A DNA stretch of 64,000 nucleotides, from contig NW_019775855.1 in assembly GCF_001039355.2 (NCBI RefSeq), positions 82,653-146,652 on the forward strand. Reading direction: 5' to 3'. A program made the position numbers and the translations under genes. The notes beneath the pieces are model-generated. The model did no database searches, was not told the origin of the DNA, and saw nothing but the letters and a program-made list of their open reading frames with translations. Source of the DNA: Lingula anatina. Lineage: Eukaryota; Brachiopoda; Lingulata; Lingulida; Lingulidae. Of this stretch, positions 33,801-45,395 are shown one piece after another (position 1 is the stretch's first letter; every line of letters begins with the position of its first letter).

Positions 33801-35374
33801 CTCCTGTGTTTTAGGTCTAATCTATGATATCTATAGAATCTTCCGAATGGCCAGAAAACGACAAAAGCTTTTGGAGAAAAGAAAAATACAGCAAGATGAA
33901 GCGAATCAGGTGACGGAAATGGAAGTACAGGCTCCAGTTTATTGGGTCAATTTTCAAGACGATTTTAAGAAATACGCAGGTAAAAAAGTACCATTTTTAT
34001 CATCTTAATCTATTCTATTCTTTGTAGACAAGCTCTGTTTACATAAACATAAGTAACGTGTTGACAAATCTTTCTTATTCTGTACTCTTTTACATAAACT
34101 ATTGTTATTTTTCACTGCGTTTAAATTGAGTAATTTTTTTAATAAAAATTTAAAGAATCAACATTTTTGGAAAGAAAAGATTCAAATCTGTTTTACACAA
34201 GAAAAACATACGCAAAGAAAATGAAATTCCTGTTTCTCATCTTGTAGGGGAGGAAGGAAGTGTCATGACAGTTGATGTCAGTGGCCAGATTTGGGACGAG
34301 GTCAATCATATGATGAGAGAGTCTTGGTCTAAAGAAAAAATGCTTATCCACGGAAGAGACAATAGTGATCTACATCACACTGATTTTAAAATAACGAAGA
34401 TTCAGCGTGTCGAGAACCCCCGACTGTGGAGCCAATATTTTTGCAAATTACAAGATTTATCCAGGAAATGTGCACGAAATCCCATTGGTAGAGCGCCATG
34501 GATGCACGCCTATACGTGCCAGCTTTCCAGAATCTTAAATGCGCGCCTTAAAAATGAACTGAATGAATACTATTTTTTTCATGGGACGAGCACAGGTATT
34601 GCTGAAACAATATGTGCCACTGGACTGGATTTTAGAATTGGAAACGAGGGACTCTTTGGGAAGGGTATATACCTTGCAGAAAATTCCTCGAAGTCGGACC
34701 AATATGGAAAACTAAGTAAGACCGCCATTTGTATACAACTTTAGATAAACAGCCAAATCGGTGTTATTATATCGTTATTCAAAAACGCATTTTGTAACAA
34801 AGTACCATCATACTTATAGATGAATAATGTATTAATGAAACCATTTAAATAGGACTTTCCCTTTAATGGTGACAAATGAAAAAAGCAATCTGGCTGATGG
34901 AAAATTGATCCTGATATTACGTATTGTAATTTTAACACTTTGACATTCAAGTTGGTCTTGAAGGAAACCGCCAACAGCATCGGGGAGGCAAGCTTAAATA
35001 GACTTTGAAGGGAAATTTATATTTATGTATTAAGAGCAAGAGCTAATTGGGTAGTTGTGTTCTGAAACGACATGTTATAACCTTGAGTTTTAATAACATT
35101 TTTGTATTTTTCAGATGATACATGCCGCGGAAGAAAAGGAATAAAAATGTTCCTTGTTCGTGCCTGCATCGGTCGACCATATCTCACACGTGAGAAGAAA
35201 CAGTTTCCACGTCCTCCTTGTACTGTTAAAGGCTGCATGCAAGTCTTATGTACCCACACCAGTCATTTTGACTCCGTGATAGCAGACGTTTCCAATATGT
35301 TGTACAGGGAGTTTATTATTTACGAGAAAACAATGTGCTATCCTGAATATATCATCACTTACAACAGAATATAG
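27855..35374 (+). CDS. Polytopic membrane protein with C-terminal PARP domain, copy C
   Basis: Exons 27855-28038, 32344-32419, 32662-33440, 33659-33979, 34248-34715 and 35115-35374 total 2,088 bases and give 695 residues. Phases agree at every join (1, 2, 1, 1, 1) with GT-AG borders. Residues 1-61 are a sequon-rich tail. Residues ~62-80 are a membrane segment. About 125-430 contain six to eight further hydrophobic helices and CCACCKC. About 430-475 are a charged linker. The PARP domain spans ~480-695, with His565 (FFHGT), Tyr595 (GKGIYLAEN), Tyr606 and Glu687 (CYPEY), the arrangement found in PARP enzymes able to extend chains. Cys645, Cys650, Cys655 and His657 could bind zinc. The product is predicted to be an integral membrane ADP-ribosyltransferase; activity and location are inferred. 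Intron 1 is enlarged by transposons. Confidence 0.85.
29330..30960 (+). mobile_element. L1/Tx1-like LINE fragment, interrupted
   Basis: About 29,350-29,440 translates to ILEIWSLRNLSIIGKSTVVK, the block following the palm of L1/Tx1-type reverse transcriptases. After an inserted second LINE (29,525-30,060) the reading resumes at ~30,065. Near 30,590-30,730 it gives KLLQFRINHRIFNTYAYLMN and FFWECPHVKNVW, which is the C-terminal zinc-knuckle region of the same class. Many frameshifts and stops show it is dead. It lies inside the inverted-repeat insertion of copy C intron 1. Confidence 0.6.
29525..30060 (+). mobile_element. Non-LTR retrotransposon 3' end nested in another LINE
   Basis: An open frame of ~117 codons contains MIERGRYTKIDRDQRFCPLC, then VEDEMHFLLLCPLYDEFRM. 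This is the usual His/Cys knuckle after the reverse transcriptase of many LINEs. It is followed by a stop at 29,917 and a 3' tail ending AATAAATAAATCATCATTATC, a simple-repeat end typical of target-primed insertion. It splits the older L1/Tx1-like fragment. 5' truncated. Confidence 0.7.
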
Positions 35375-36519
35375 AATTGAATCCGATTTAAATGACTTAA
35401 TATTCGGTGAAAAGTCGCTTTGATTCCTATGTCGGAGCTTCCTGACTCTGCTAGAATGAGAATGCGCCAAGATGCACAAGGAGAGGTAGAGCTTCAACAA
35501 GTCTAGTTTACAAAAAGGCGTTACTTAAAGAGGGCAGACGATATAATCACTAATGGTAGGATTGACATTCGCTTGTGTTTATTTGGTTCAACAAAATATA
35601 TATGGTAGAACACGGTGATTCTATATATGCAGTTTCAGAACAGATCAAGGGCATCTGCACTTGTATATTTGATTACAAAAATATTGAAAAAGGAAAATTA
35701 ATACATTACTTTTAGTGGGAGGGCGGATAATAGTGAGCAGTATATTTGTAAAACTTCTTCCCTTAAATGAAACGCGTGCATGTACTCAAAGGTGCGGGTT
35801 TATGTATTTTCTGTGACATACTAAGTCATATGATCGTGGTGATGATGAAGATTTGACCAATTTCGTAAGCATTTTAAAACCAGTTACGTAGAGTGTAACT
35901 GTTTATGATGAATTGTGTACATATGTTGTGTTACTGAGAACTCTCATTATAAGGCATGGACTTAATAACGTATATATTTGTATATCCACTGAAGATTTAG
36001 AAATGCGTCTTATTTAAAGCTTAATAAAATTTTGTATTACTATGATGATGATAAAGTTGAAACACTGCATATCATTAATAGATACTTTAATATTTACTGA
36101 CCGCTTATTTTTCAGTTCTTACCATGTTTGCAATAATGATCACAGGACCATAAATTTTTAGGAAAACTTTGCCACTTTTTAAACATTTTTCAGACCAGTG
36201 AATCTTCGGACAATAAACCATATCGGAATGTAAGCAGTGAACAATGAATTCGTGCCCCACCTTTGCAAACCCAAACGCTTGCTCGGTGCAGACAAAGTCG
36301 TCTGACGTTTCATAATTCCATCACCGGTGTTTAATTTTTGAAGGAGCATCTAGCCTGCCTTGGTTATATACAAGGTGAATTGAAGAAAGCAAATATAACA
36401 GGTGCATGTCTCTCAATATGGCAGTAACAACAACGTGCTAGTTTCAGTGGTTCTCTATAGCGAATGATTACCCCAGGTGTTTGCACTCATTGACACCACC
36501 TTTCTCGATTTTTCACCGG
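35375..36519 (+). other. 3' region of PARP copy C
   Basis: Conserved with the 3' flank of copy A, including a candidate AATAAA at 36,023-36,028. It ends at the single N (36,520) with TTTTTCACCGG. The complete stretch 34,529-36,519 is repeated at 40,842-42,832 at an offset of 6,313 with no difference noticed. No other gene. Confidence 0.6.
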
Positions 36520-36520
36520 N

Positions 36521-37366
36521 GGAATCTTAAATGCGCGCCTTAAAAATGAACTGAATGAATACTATTTTTTTCATGGGACGAGCACAGGTATTGCTGAAAC
36601 AATATGTGCCACTGGACTGGATTTTAGAATTGGAAACGAGGGACTCTTTGGGAAGGGTATATACCTTGCAGAAAATTCCTCGAAGTCGGACCAATATGGA
36701 AAACTAAGTAAGACCGCCATTTGTATACAACTTTAGATAAACAGCCAAATCGGTGTTATTATATCGTTATTCAAAAACGCATTTTGTAACAAAGTACCAT
36801 CATACTTATAGATGAATAATGTATTAATGAAACCATTTAAATAGGACTTTCCCTTTAATGGTGAAAAATGAAAAAAGCAATCTGGCTGATGGAAAATTGA
36901 TCCTGATATTACGTATTGTAATTTTAACACTTTGACATTCAAGTTGGTCTTGAAGGAAACCGCCAACAGCATCGGAGAGGCAAGCTTAAATAGACTTTGA
37001 AGGGAAATTTATATTTATGTATTAAGAGGAAGTGCTAATTGAGTAGTTGTGTTCTGAAACGAAATGTTACAACCTTGAGTTTTGATAACATTTTTGTATT
37101 TTTCAGATAAAGATTGCCGCGGAACAAAAGGAATAAAAATGTTCCTTGTTCGTGCCTGCATCGGTCGACCATATCTCACACGTGAAAAGAAACAATTTCC
37201 ACGTCCTCCTTGTACTGTTAAAGGCTGCATGCAAGTCGTATGCAACCACACCAGTCACTTTGACTCCGTGATAGCAGACGTTTCAGATATGTTGTACAGA
37301 GAGTTTATTGTTTACGAGAAAACAATGTGTTATCCTGAATATATCATCACGTACGACAGAATATAG
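36521..37366 (+). CDS. Polytopic membrane PARP, copy D (C-terminal part only)
   Basis: It starts after an N inside exon 5 (36,521-36,707), which is almost base-identical to copy C, then exon 6 (37,107-37,366). The visible product keeps FFHGT, FGKGIYLAENSSKSDQY and CYPEYIITYDRI. Exon 6 differs from C in several residues (DCRGTKG for TCRGRKG, VVCNH for VLCTH, SDMLYREFIVY for SNMLYREFIIY), and the 3' flank beyond the stop is more like copy B. It is therefore a distinct locus or a chimeric join. The membrane part is missing in the assembly, so this is partial rather than demonstrably broken. Confidence 0.7.
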
Positions 37367-37927
37367 TATTGAATCCAATTTAAACGACTTAATTCAATAT
37401 TCGGTGAAAAGTCGCTTTGATTTCTATGCCAGAGCTTCGTGACTGCGAGAATGAGAATGCTCCAAGATGCACAAGGGGACTTATAGCATCAACCGAATGA
37501 CGTTACGGGAAAACATTCTAGTTTAGATCATAAGAAAAACCGTGATCGTGGTGATGTTGAAGAATTGACCAATTTTGTAACTATTTTCAAACCAGTTGGG
37601 TAAAGTGTAACTGTTTGTGATGAATTTTGTACATATGTTGTGGTATTGAGAACTCTCATTATAAGGCATGGACTTAGTAACGGATCTGTATATCCACTGA
37701 AGATTTAGAATTGCGTCTTATTTAAAGCTTAATAAAGTTTTGTATTACTATGATGATGATAAAGTTGAATTACTGCATATAATTAATAGATACTTTAATA
37801 TTTACTGACCGCTTATTTTTCAGTTCATTACCATGTTTGCAATAATGATCATAGGACCCAAAATTTTAGGACAACTTTGCCTCTTTTTAAATAACTTTCA
37901 GACCAGTGAACCTTCGGACAATAAACC

Positions 37928-37973
<46 letters not shown>

Positions 37974-38560
37974 TTATTCGAGCATTAAATGTGGCAGTTA
38001 CATTTGTTAGCCCTCTATACTACAAATATATAAATAATTAAATAGTTATACATTACTATGGATTACTACTAATACAGCGTTTAAGATTATTAATTACATA
38101 TCAGACTATAAGCAGTGAACAATGAATTCGTGCCCCACCTTTGCAAACACAAACGCTTGCTCGGTGCAGACCAAGTCGTCTGACGTTTCATAATTCCATC
38201 ACCGGTGTTTAGTTTTTGAAGGAGCATCTTGTCTGCCTTCGTAATATACAAAGTGAATTGAAGAAAGCAAATGTAACAGGTTCATGTCTCTCAATATGGC
38301 AGTAACAACAACTTGCTAGTTTCAGTGGTTCTCTTCAGCGAATGATTACCCCAGGTGTTTGCGCTCATTGACACCACCTCTCTCGATTTTTCACCGGATG
38401 ATTGACAAGTGGCAACTAAAACAGGTGAATTATCATCAATTTAGTTGTTCATTTCATCATTTTCATTGCATTTAAATTGTTCTGCTCCACCTGATTTTTT
38501 ACTCTGCACTAGTATATGTAAATACTACATAATTAAATGTAATACTGCATGTATTTGACT
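37367..38560. other. 3' flank of copy D
   Basis: It has a candidate poly(A) signal AATAAA at 37,731-37,736 in the context conserved with copies A and C. An AAT microsatellite with an attached LINE-like 3' tail (37,924-38,095) is inserted within sequence matching 36,220-36,240. The region near 38,488 is the empty site for the GACCCCGTAACT element. No gene. Confidence 0.55.
37924..38095 (-). mobile_element. AAT-microsatellite-tailed LINE 3' end
   Basis: An (AAT)n run of about 45 bases is followed by TTTATTCGAGCATTAAATG and GTTAGCCCTCTATACTAC. These match the 3' end of the minus-strand LINE fragment at about 7,010-7,065. The insertion splits ACCATAT from CAGACTATAAGC, sequence that is continuous after copies A and C. 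Only the 3' terminal ~120 bases are present. Confidence 0.6.
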
Positions 38561-38563
38561 TTG

Positions 38564-40840
38564 TTTATCGAAGTATTAAAAACCTCTGTCTTTCGGAATT
38601 CATTGCCTAAGACTATAATAGTCTAAGACTACTTCTATAATTAAATCACAGACAAACAAAAAAGTAGTTGCATCATTAAGGTGTTCATTTTCATATGGTG
38701 CCTGTGACAATAAATTTAAAATGCCTGGATATAGGGGTTACATTTTAGTGTGTGAGCATTATTTCAGCCTTTGTACAAAAAAGAAAATAATAATAATAAT
38801 TATTTTACTGAAAACAAGAAAGATATTGTGCTACATTGTGTACACATTGTACTATACATGTTGATTTAAAGGCGGTTTTCAGGCTTAGACCATGTCTTAT
38901 AACCAAAGACTTCCAAATCTGCTGCAAAAAATTTAATTCCATTGAGTTCAGCCTGATACAACTGAGATAGGCCTATATACTCTTTTCTGTCAGTTTTAGA
39001 TTTCTCCTTTAATTTTTAAATTCATTTTTAAAGGTGGTTAAAAAATAAAATTAAAAAATACCAGGGTAAGACAATTTCCTGTGTAATTCCCAATGTTCGT
39101 TTTAAATGTTCGATGTCGTTGTCTAAGGGTGCATTCCCAGAGATTTAGATTGATCCAGAGATTTAGATTTAGATCGACCTAACTCCCTGGGGGTTCACGC
39201 TAAATTGCAGCTTTTTACAGCTTTTAGTAGGCGGGACAGACATTTAAGCCCGTTAAGCTGACACCAATCTAGTGAGACTCCCCAGGGGGATAGATCGATC
39301 TAAAATCTATGGAAAGGGGTCTTATTCTTCCAGTTTGATGCTGACGTCATACGGAATTACGTACGAAAACCACAGTCTGGACATAGGAAACCATATGTCA
39401 CGTGCCCTTGCGTCACCTGCTCTTGCGTTACGTGCCCTTGTGCGTTCAGGCATCATGATCTATAACGTAACGGATGAATCCTGGGAAACCCTTAAGGGGT
39501 CACTTGAAAATTGGCTGCCCCTTTTTGTCGTGCGTGAGACCGCCTTTTTCTTTTGCCGTACCAATTACTTTTTTGTCAATTTTGATTATCCGTTGACAGG
39601 CTAAAATGCCGACTTGTTGCACTGCGTCATGCCCTAGGTCTCTGAGATAAACACCATCCGCGGGTATACGACACGAGGCGTTCATGCATTGTAAGGGTGC
39701 CTCACTAAAAGCACCTTTGAATATCTATTTCAAATGTCATTTTATACAGTCTAATTAACTAACAAATAGATCTTAGGCAGAGATACATTTACAAACTGGT
39801 TAAAGCAGTACCTCGAAGGACAGACAATGTCATACGGTTTCGTAGCAGTCACGTGAGATCATATACCAAATATAGCTTACTATTTCCCACCAGAAGTAAC
39901 CCAAACGGAGAAAGTTTCACAATTGTTGAAAGTCTTTTGATAAAACAAGAAAGTATAGCAAAGCACTAACATTCAGGTTGATTGATGTATTTTCTCATAG
40001 TTTTAACTTATTTAAATAACAGATGTACATGTAATACACATACATGTATTTTGTTGAAATGTTCCTTCGTTTTACGCACTAGATTTTCGATTAATACATT
40101 TTGCAATGCATGCATCTTTTTGTACTCTTAACTGGAAATTAATAATCTCCATTCCCGGTTTTGCCGAATGTCATAGTAAGCGTGTGTGTCCTCTTGTAAT
40201 TTAACCATATTTAGTTATCAATTGTTATATTCTTGGAAAGACCAATAAAGCGTTGGCAGCCAGCGCTCTACTTTTTCTGACAGTCTTCCAAATTATCTTT
40301 GTTGAACCATCCCCATTTTTGACCGTCTTCCGACATGAAAATGTTAGATACCCGTCTATATAAAATCTTGAAAAGAGACCCAGAAGGCGGCCTAAATCCG
40401 CCCCTGGTAACCATACAGATCGATGTATTTCAAATGGCTGAAAAGAAAAAGAGCTTATTACTAACATAATTCGGAAAGAATATGACCAGTAAAAGTTTTT
40501 AGAAGGTTTGCCAAAACACTGAACACAAATCCAAAGGAGAAAAGAGGTTATTTACTCAAGTTAAGAACCACGTAGCATTTTACGAAATCAAAAACGTTAT
40601 TATGCGGCGAGATAACTGTGACCCAAGAAAACACGTTAATCAAGCTAGCCAAGGAAACTAGATACGAAAACATGTTGACTTTACCTACGCGCTGTGATCA
40701 TCCTGGATAGCTGCAGTCGTGACGCTATTAATTTTGACAGTCCCAATTCAGCTGCATTGGGGTGTCACCTTGGCAGCACGAAGCTAGTAAACCCTGTAAA
40801 GCGGAGGATCTGCGTCTACCTTTCCGTTATCTAGGGCCCC
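38564..40840. repeat. Near-identical copy of 24,221-26,793 (5' flank of copy C type)
   Basis: It runs parallel to the upstream flank of copy C, including the MITE, the conserved block starting ATTCCCGGTTTTG (about 40,150) and the leader block ending CTAGGGCCCC. It stops at an N (40,841) just before where exon 1 should begin. It is either the upstream part of a further PARP copy or an allele of copy C that the assembly placed separately. Confidence 0.75.
39123..39324. mobile_element. GATCGATC-type MITE, copy 4
   Basis: Near-identical to 25,100-25,301 because it sits in the duplicated flank. It has TTTAGAT(C/T)GATC inverted ends, a GGGGGTTCACGC interior and the CAGCTTTTAGTAGGCGGGAC block. Non-coding. 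Confidence 0.75.
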
Positions 40841-40841
40841 N

Positions 40842-41687
40842 AGAATCTTAAATGCGCGCCTTAAAAATGAACTGAATGAATACTATTTTTTTCATGGGAC
40901 GAGCACAGGTATTGCTGAAACAATATGTGCCACTGGACTGGATTTTAGAATTGGAAACGAGGGACTCTTTGGGAAGGGTATATACCTTGCAGAAAATTCC
41001 TCGAAGTCGGACCAATATGGAAAACTAAGTAAGACCGCCATTTGTATACAACTTTAGATAAACAGCCAAATCGGTGTTATTATATCGTTATTCAAAAACG
41101 CATTTTGTAACAAAGTACCATCATACTTATAGATGAATAATGTATTAATGAAACCATTTAAATAGGACTTTCCCTTTAATGGTGACAAATGAAAAAAGCA
41201 ATCTGGCTGATGGAAAATTGATCCTGATATTACGTATTGTAATTTTAACACTTTGACATTCAAGTTGGTCTTGAAGGAAACCGCCAACAGCATCGGGGAG
41301 GCAAGCTTAAATAGACTTTGAAGGGAAATTTATATTTATGTATTAAGAGCAAGAGCTAATTGGGTAGTTGTGTTCTGAAACGACATGTTATAACCTTGAG
41401 TTTTAATAACATTTTTGTATTTTTCAGATGATACATGCCGCGGAAGAAAAGGAATAAAAATGTTCCTTGTTCGTGCCTGCATCGGTCGACCATATCTCAC
41501 ACGTGAGAAGAAACAGTTTCCACGTCCTCCTTGTACTGTTAAAGGCTGCATGCAAGTCTTATGTACCCACACCAGTCATTTTGACTCCGTGATAGCAGAC
41601 GTTTCCAATATGTTGTACAGGGAGTTTATTATTTACGAGAAAACAATGTGCTATCCTGAATATATCATCACTTACAACAGAATATAG
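40842..41687 (+). CDS. Twin of the C-terminal part of PARP copy C
   Basis: Exon 5 part (40,842-41,028) and exon 6 (41,428-41,687) are the same as 34,529-34,715 and 35,115-35,374, at a constant offset of 6,313. The twin extends through the 3' flank to 42,832. It begins directly after a single N. The encoded C-terminus has the same catalytic Glu motif CYPEYIITYNRI. It most likely represents the same gene on another haplotype or a contig-end duplication. A recent true duplication cannot be excluded. Confidence 0.65.
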
Positions 41688-42924
41688 AATTGAATCCGAT
41701 TTAAATGACTTAATATTCGGTGAAAAGTCGCTTTGATTCCTATGTCGGAGCTTCCTGACTCTGCTAGAATGAGAATGCGCCAAGATGCACAAGGAGAGGT
41801 AGAGCTTCAACAAGTCTAGTTTACAAAAAGGCGTTACTTAAAGAGGGCAGACGATATAATCACTAATGGTAGGATTGACATTCGCTTGTGTTTATTTGGT
41901 TCAACAAAATATATATGGTAGAACACGGTGATTCTATATATGCAGTTTCAGAACAGATCAAGGGCATCTGCACTTGTATATTTGATTACAAAAATATTGA
42001 AAAAGGAAAATTAATACATTACTTTTAGTGGGAGGGCGGATAATAGTGAGCAGTATATTTGTAAAACTTCTTCCCTTAAATGAAACGCGTGCATGTACTC
42101 AAAGGTGCGGGTTTATGTATTTTCTGTGACATACTAAGTCATATGATCGTGGTGATGATGAAGATTTGACCAATTTCGTAAGCATTTTAAAACCAGTTAC
42201 GTAGAGTGTAACTGTTTATGATGAATTGTGTACATATGTTGTGTTACTGAGAACTCTCATTATAAGGCATGGACTTAATAACGTATATATTTGTATATCC
42301 ACTGAAGATTTAGAAATGCGTCTTATTTAAAGCTTAATAAAATTTTGTATTACTATGATGATGATAAAGTTGAAACACTGCATATCATTAATAGATACTT
42401 TAATATTTACTGACCGCTTATTTTTCAGTTCTTACCATGTTTGCAATAATGATCACAGGACCATAAATTTTTAGGAAAACTTTGCCACTTTTTAAACATT
42501 TTTCAGACCAGTGAATCTTCGGACAATAAACCATATCGGAATGTAAGCAGTGAACAATGAATTCGTGCCCCACCTTTGCAAACCCAAACGCTTGCTCGGT
42601 GCAGACAAAGTCGTCTGACGTTTCATAATTCCATCACCGGTGTTTAATTTTTGAAGGAGCATCTAGCCTGCCTTGGTTATATACAAGGTGAATTGAAGAA
42701 AGCAAATATAACAGGTGCATGTCTCTCAATATGGCAGTAACAACAACGTGCTAGTTTCAGTGGTTCTCTATAGCGAATGATTACCCCAGGTGTTTGCACT
42801 CATTGACACCACCTTTCTCGATTTTTCACCGGATGATTGACAAGTGGCAACTAAAATAGGTCAATTTACATCAATTAAGTTGTTCATTTCATCATCATTG
42901 CATTTAAATTGTTCCGCTCCTCCT

Positions 42925-43067
42925 GGACCCCGTAACTCGAAAGCATCGCGCATTTCGACCGAGCGCAAGCGTCTCGATTCCATAACTCGCCACATATAAT
43001 ACACTGTACACAGCCTCTGTGTGATATCGCTATTCGCAATGCACGGTGCTTTCGAGTTACGGGGCCC
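42925..43067. mobile_element. DNA transposon relic with GACCCCGTAACT ends (short form)
   Basis: A 143-bp internally deleted relative of 22,152-22,847 at the equivalent paralogous position. The ends are GGACCCCGTAACTCGAAAGC and, in reverse complement, GGGCCCCGTAACTCGAAAGC, almost perfect inverted repeats of more than 25 bp. The more perfect ends suggest the short form may be closer to the inserted sequence, or that it derives from it by internal deletion. Confidence 0.65.
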
Positions 43068-45344
43068 TGGTTTTTTACTCTGCTCTAGTATATGTAAGTA
43101 GCCTACTACATGATCAAATGTAATACTACATGTATTTGACTTTGAAAAAAAGCCGTTTTGTGGCTGTGAGGTGTGTTTTTGCCCGAATATTATCTGTCTA
43201 ATAACAGTGGCGGCAAAACGTTAAAAAAACGTTTATAAAACTAGAATGAAGTAAGAAAGGATAAAAGGTAGGGTAGAATAGAAAAAACGAATGTATATAT
43301 ATATATATTATTTTTTAAAAAATGAGGTTAATTAATGAAGATTAAGACAATATAAAAATTACATTATAGCCATGGAAATACCAAACATGAGTTCATCGAT
43401 GCTAGGGGACGACGACCATGTCCAAATATTACACCCTCTGCCCCAACCTTTGCATTTTTTTAATGGTTAGCCTTTCCCCTCCCAGTTAAAATTTACTTAC
43501 CCCGTAGCTATAAAAGCTGCCATATGTTCGAGTTCTTTTTCTTTTATTTCGAAGTATACAATACACTATACAAGTATATGATATAAAAGCATTTTAATGG
43601 CGCAACATTACTAATTAAATTTTTAAATATGCACCGTGCCACTTTATGGACATGTCAAAGTGAATGCACCATGACTACTATCAATGTGGCATTAATGACG
43701 TGTGCATTCCCAGCTACCACAATGTGTACTGTACAAAATTTCATAGCGCTTCCCCAAGGAGACTATATTTTCACCTCCGTTTGTCTGCTACCAACTCAAA
43801 AAGCTACAGATGGATTTTCATGAAAATAGACTTGTTCAGAATAGTTCACAAATGTGTTAACTCAAAAACGATAAGATTTTGTTGGTGACCTGAATCCAAA
43901 TATTTTTAAAGGATTCTACATCATTGCGAGATAGAGCCAATGACTCGAACTTGTAGGCTACAATGGATGTGCTCTCAGATACCAATGTTTACCACGGCTC
44001 ATACTGATAATACGACACGAGGTGTCATTATCTATAACATAGCGAATGAATCCTAGGAAACCCAGAGTGGCCACTTGAAGATTGGCTGTCCCTTTTTGTC
44101 GTGCGTGAGACCGCCCTTTTATTTTTTTTACTTATTTGTTATTTTTAATGATCCGTTGATAGGCTTAAATACCGACTTGCTGCAGTGCATCAGATTCATA
44201 CTGATAATACGTCACGAGGCGTCCATACGGGTACCTCACTAAGAGCATCTTTGAATATCTGTTGAAAATATCGTTCCATACAATGTAATTGCATTAACTG
44301 ACAAATGATCAAAGAATCTTCCTTCTCTTTCTCAAACATATCTAGGACCAATATTTGTCAAAATAAGCGGACCTTTTTTTATTTTCCAGGACGCTGCTTT
44401 GGATATTTGGCAATAAAGAAGTTTTACGTTATGTTTCAAACTGAACTGGTAGCTCATGCACATAACCGCGTTTTAAATAGTGGCCCCAGTTCTCTTGGTT
44501 CGTCATGTCTTTTACATCCGCCCTTTGTCTCTGATGGAAAACCGTAGAATGCACGAGCTGGTTTTTCTCTCCCTTCTCTGTACTTGTCAGTCGCTGGTGT
44601 CTCTTGTGAATAAGGGCCTTGTTTAAGACTAAAATGAAAAGTAGATTTTATTGGAATATTTTGTAATATCCTGAAGTATTTGATATATCATTTTGATAAC
44701 CATACGAAACAGATATTATAATTAATATACCTGTTTAATGCAAAAGAAACCCCAGAGGAAAATCGCAGTAAAAGCCAGAGGTCTATACACTTGTGGACCT
44801 AAACAGGAATGCTTTTTTTGTGGGGCCCTCGTTTTCATTTATTTCTCTTTTTTCACTAGAGGCGTAGCCTTCCCTAACGTCACTCTGAATAGACAACCAA
44901 ACGTCCACTTTCGATGGGCATTGAAACTAAATCATTTTAATAAAATTAATTAATTAAATTAATTAATTAGTATTTAAAATGCATGTACGTCTATTTGGAA
45001 GCCGTTTACATACATCGTTGCTAGCTATGAAAGAGCGACGCTTCTGATAAAAAAATCTGACTCCGGAACTCGGTGTGACTCACGTAGGTCCCTCAGTGAA
45101 GGGGTTTTCCGGCTGCGCAGTTTTTCAATTTTGAACCTGAGCAGAATCACGATGGCTGCAACAGCTATCACAGCGTATAGAGCGCTCCTCGTTTGGCGCA
45201 ACGGAGACCTGCCGCAGATGCGGGCCATGTTCAGCTTAAACTAGACAACAAAATTCAAGAAAAAAAGATGCATTTCAGATTACACACCTACCATCTTTCT
45301 TAAACATGGAATCCCGATATCTGATATTCATATTCATATTCCAA

Positions 45345-45347
45345 TTC

Positions 45348-45394
<47 letters not shown>

Positions 45395-45395
45395 G
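45345..45395. repeat. TTA trinucleotide microsatellite
   Basis: An uninterrupted run of TTA units of about 50 bases, directly left of MITE copy 5. No coding role. Confidence 0.85.

Noticed and set aside
34741-35500. Minus-strand open frames repeated near 34,741, 36,733 and 41,054 and near 35,023, 37,015 and 41,336
   Set aside because: They are antisense to PARP exons and introns and recur only because the segment is duplicated.
45009-45228. Minus-strand open frame with a short hydrophobic stretch (ALYAVIAVAAIVILL)
   Set aside because: It could look like a small membrane protein, but there is no family resemblance, no neighbouring exon and it borders repeats; evidence too weak.
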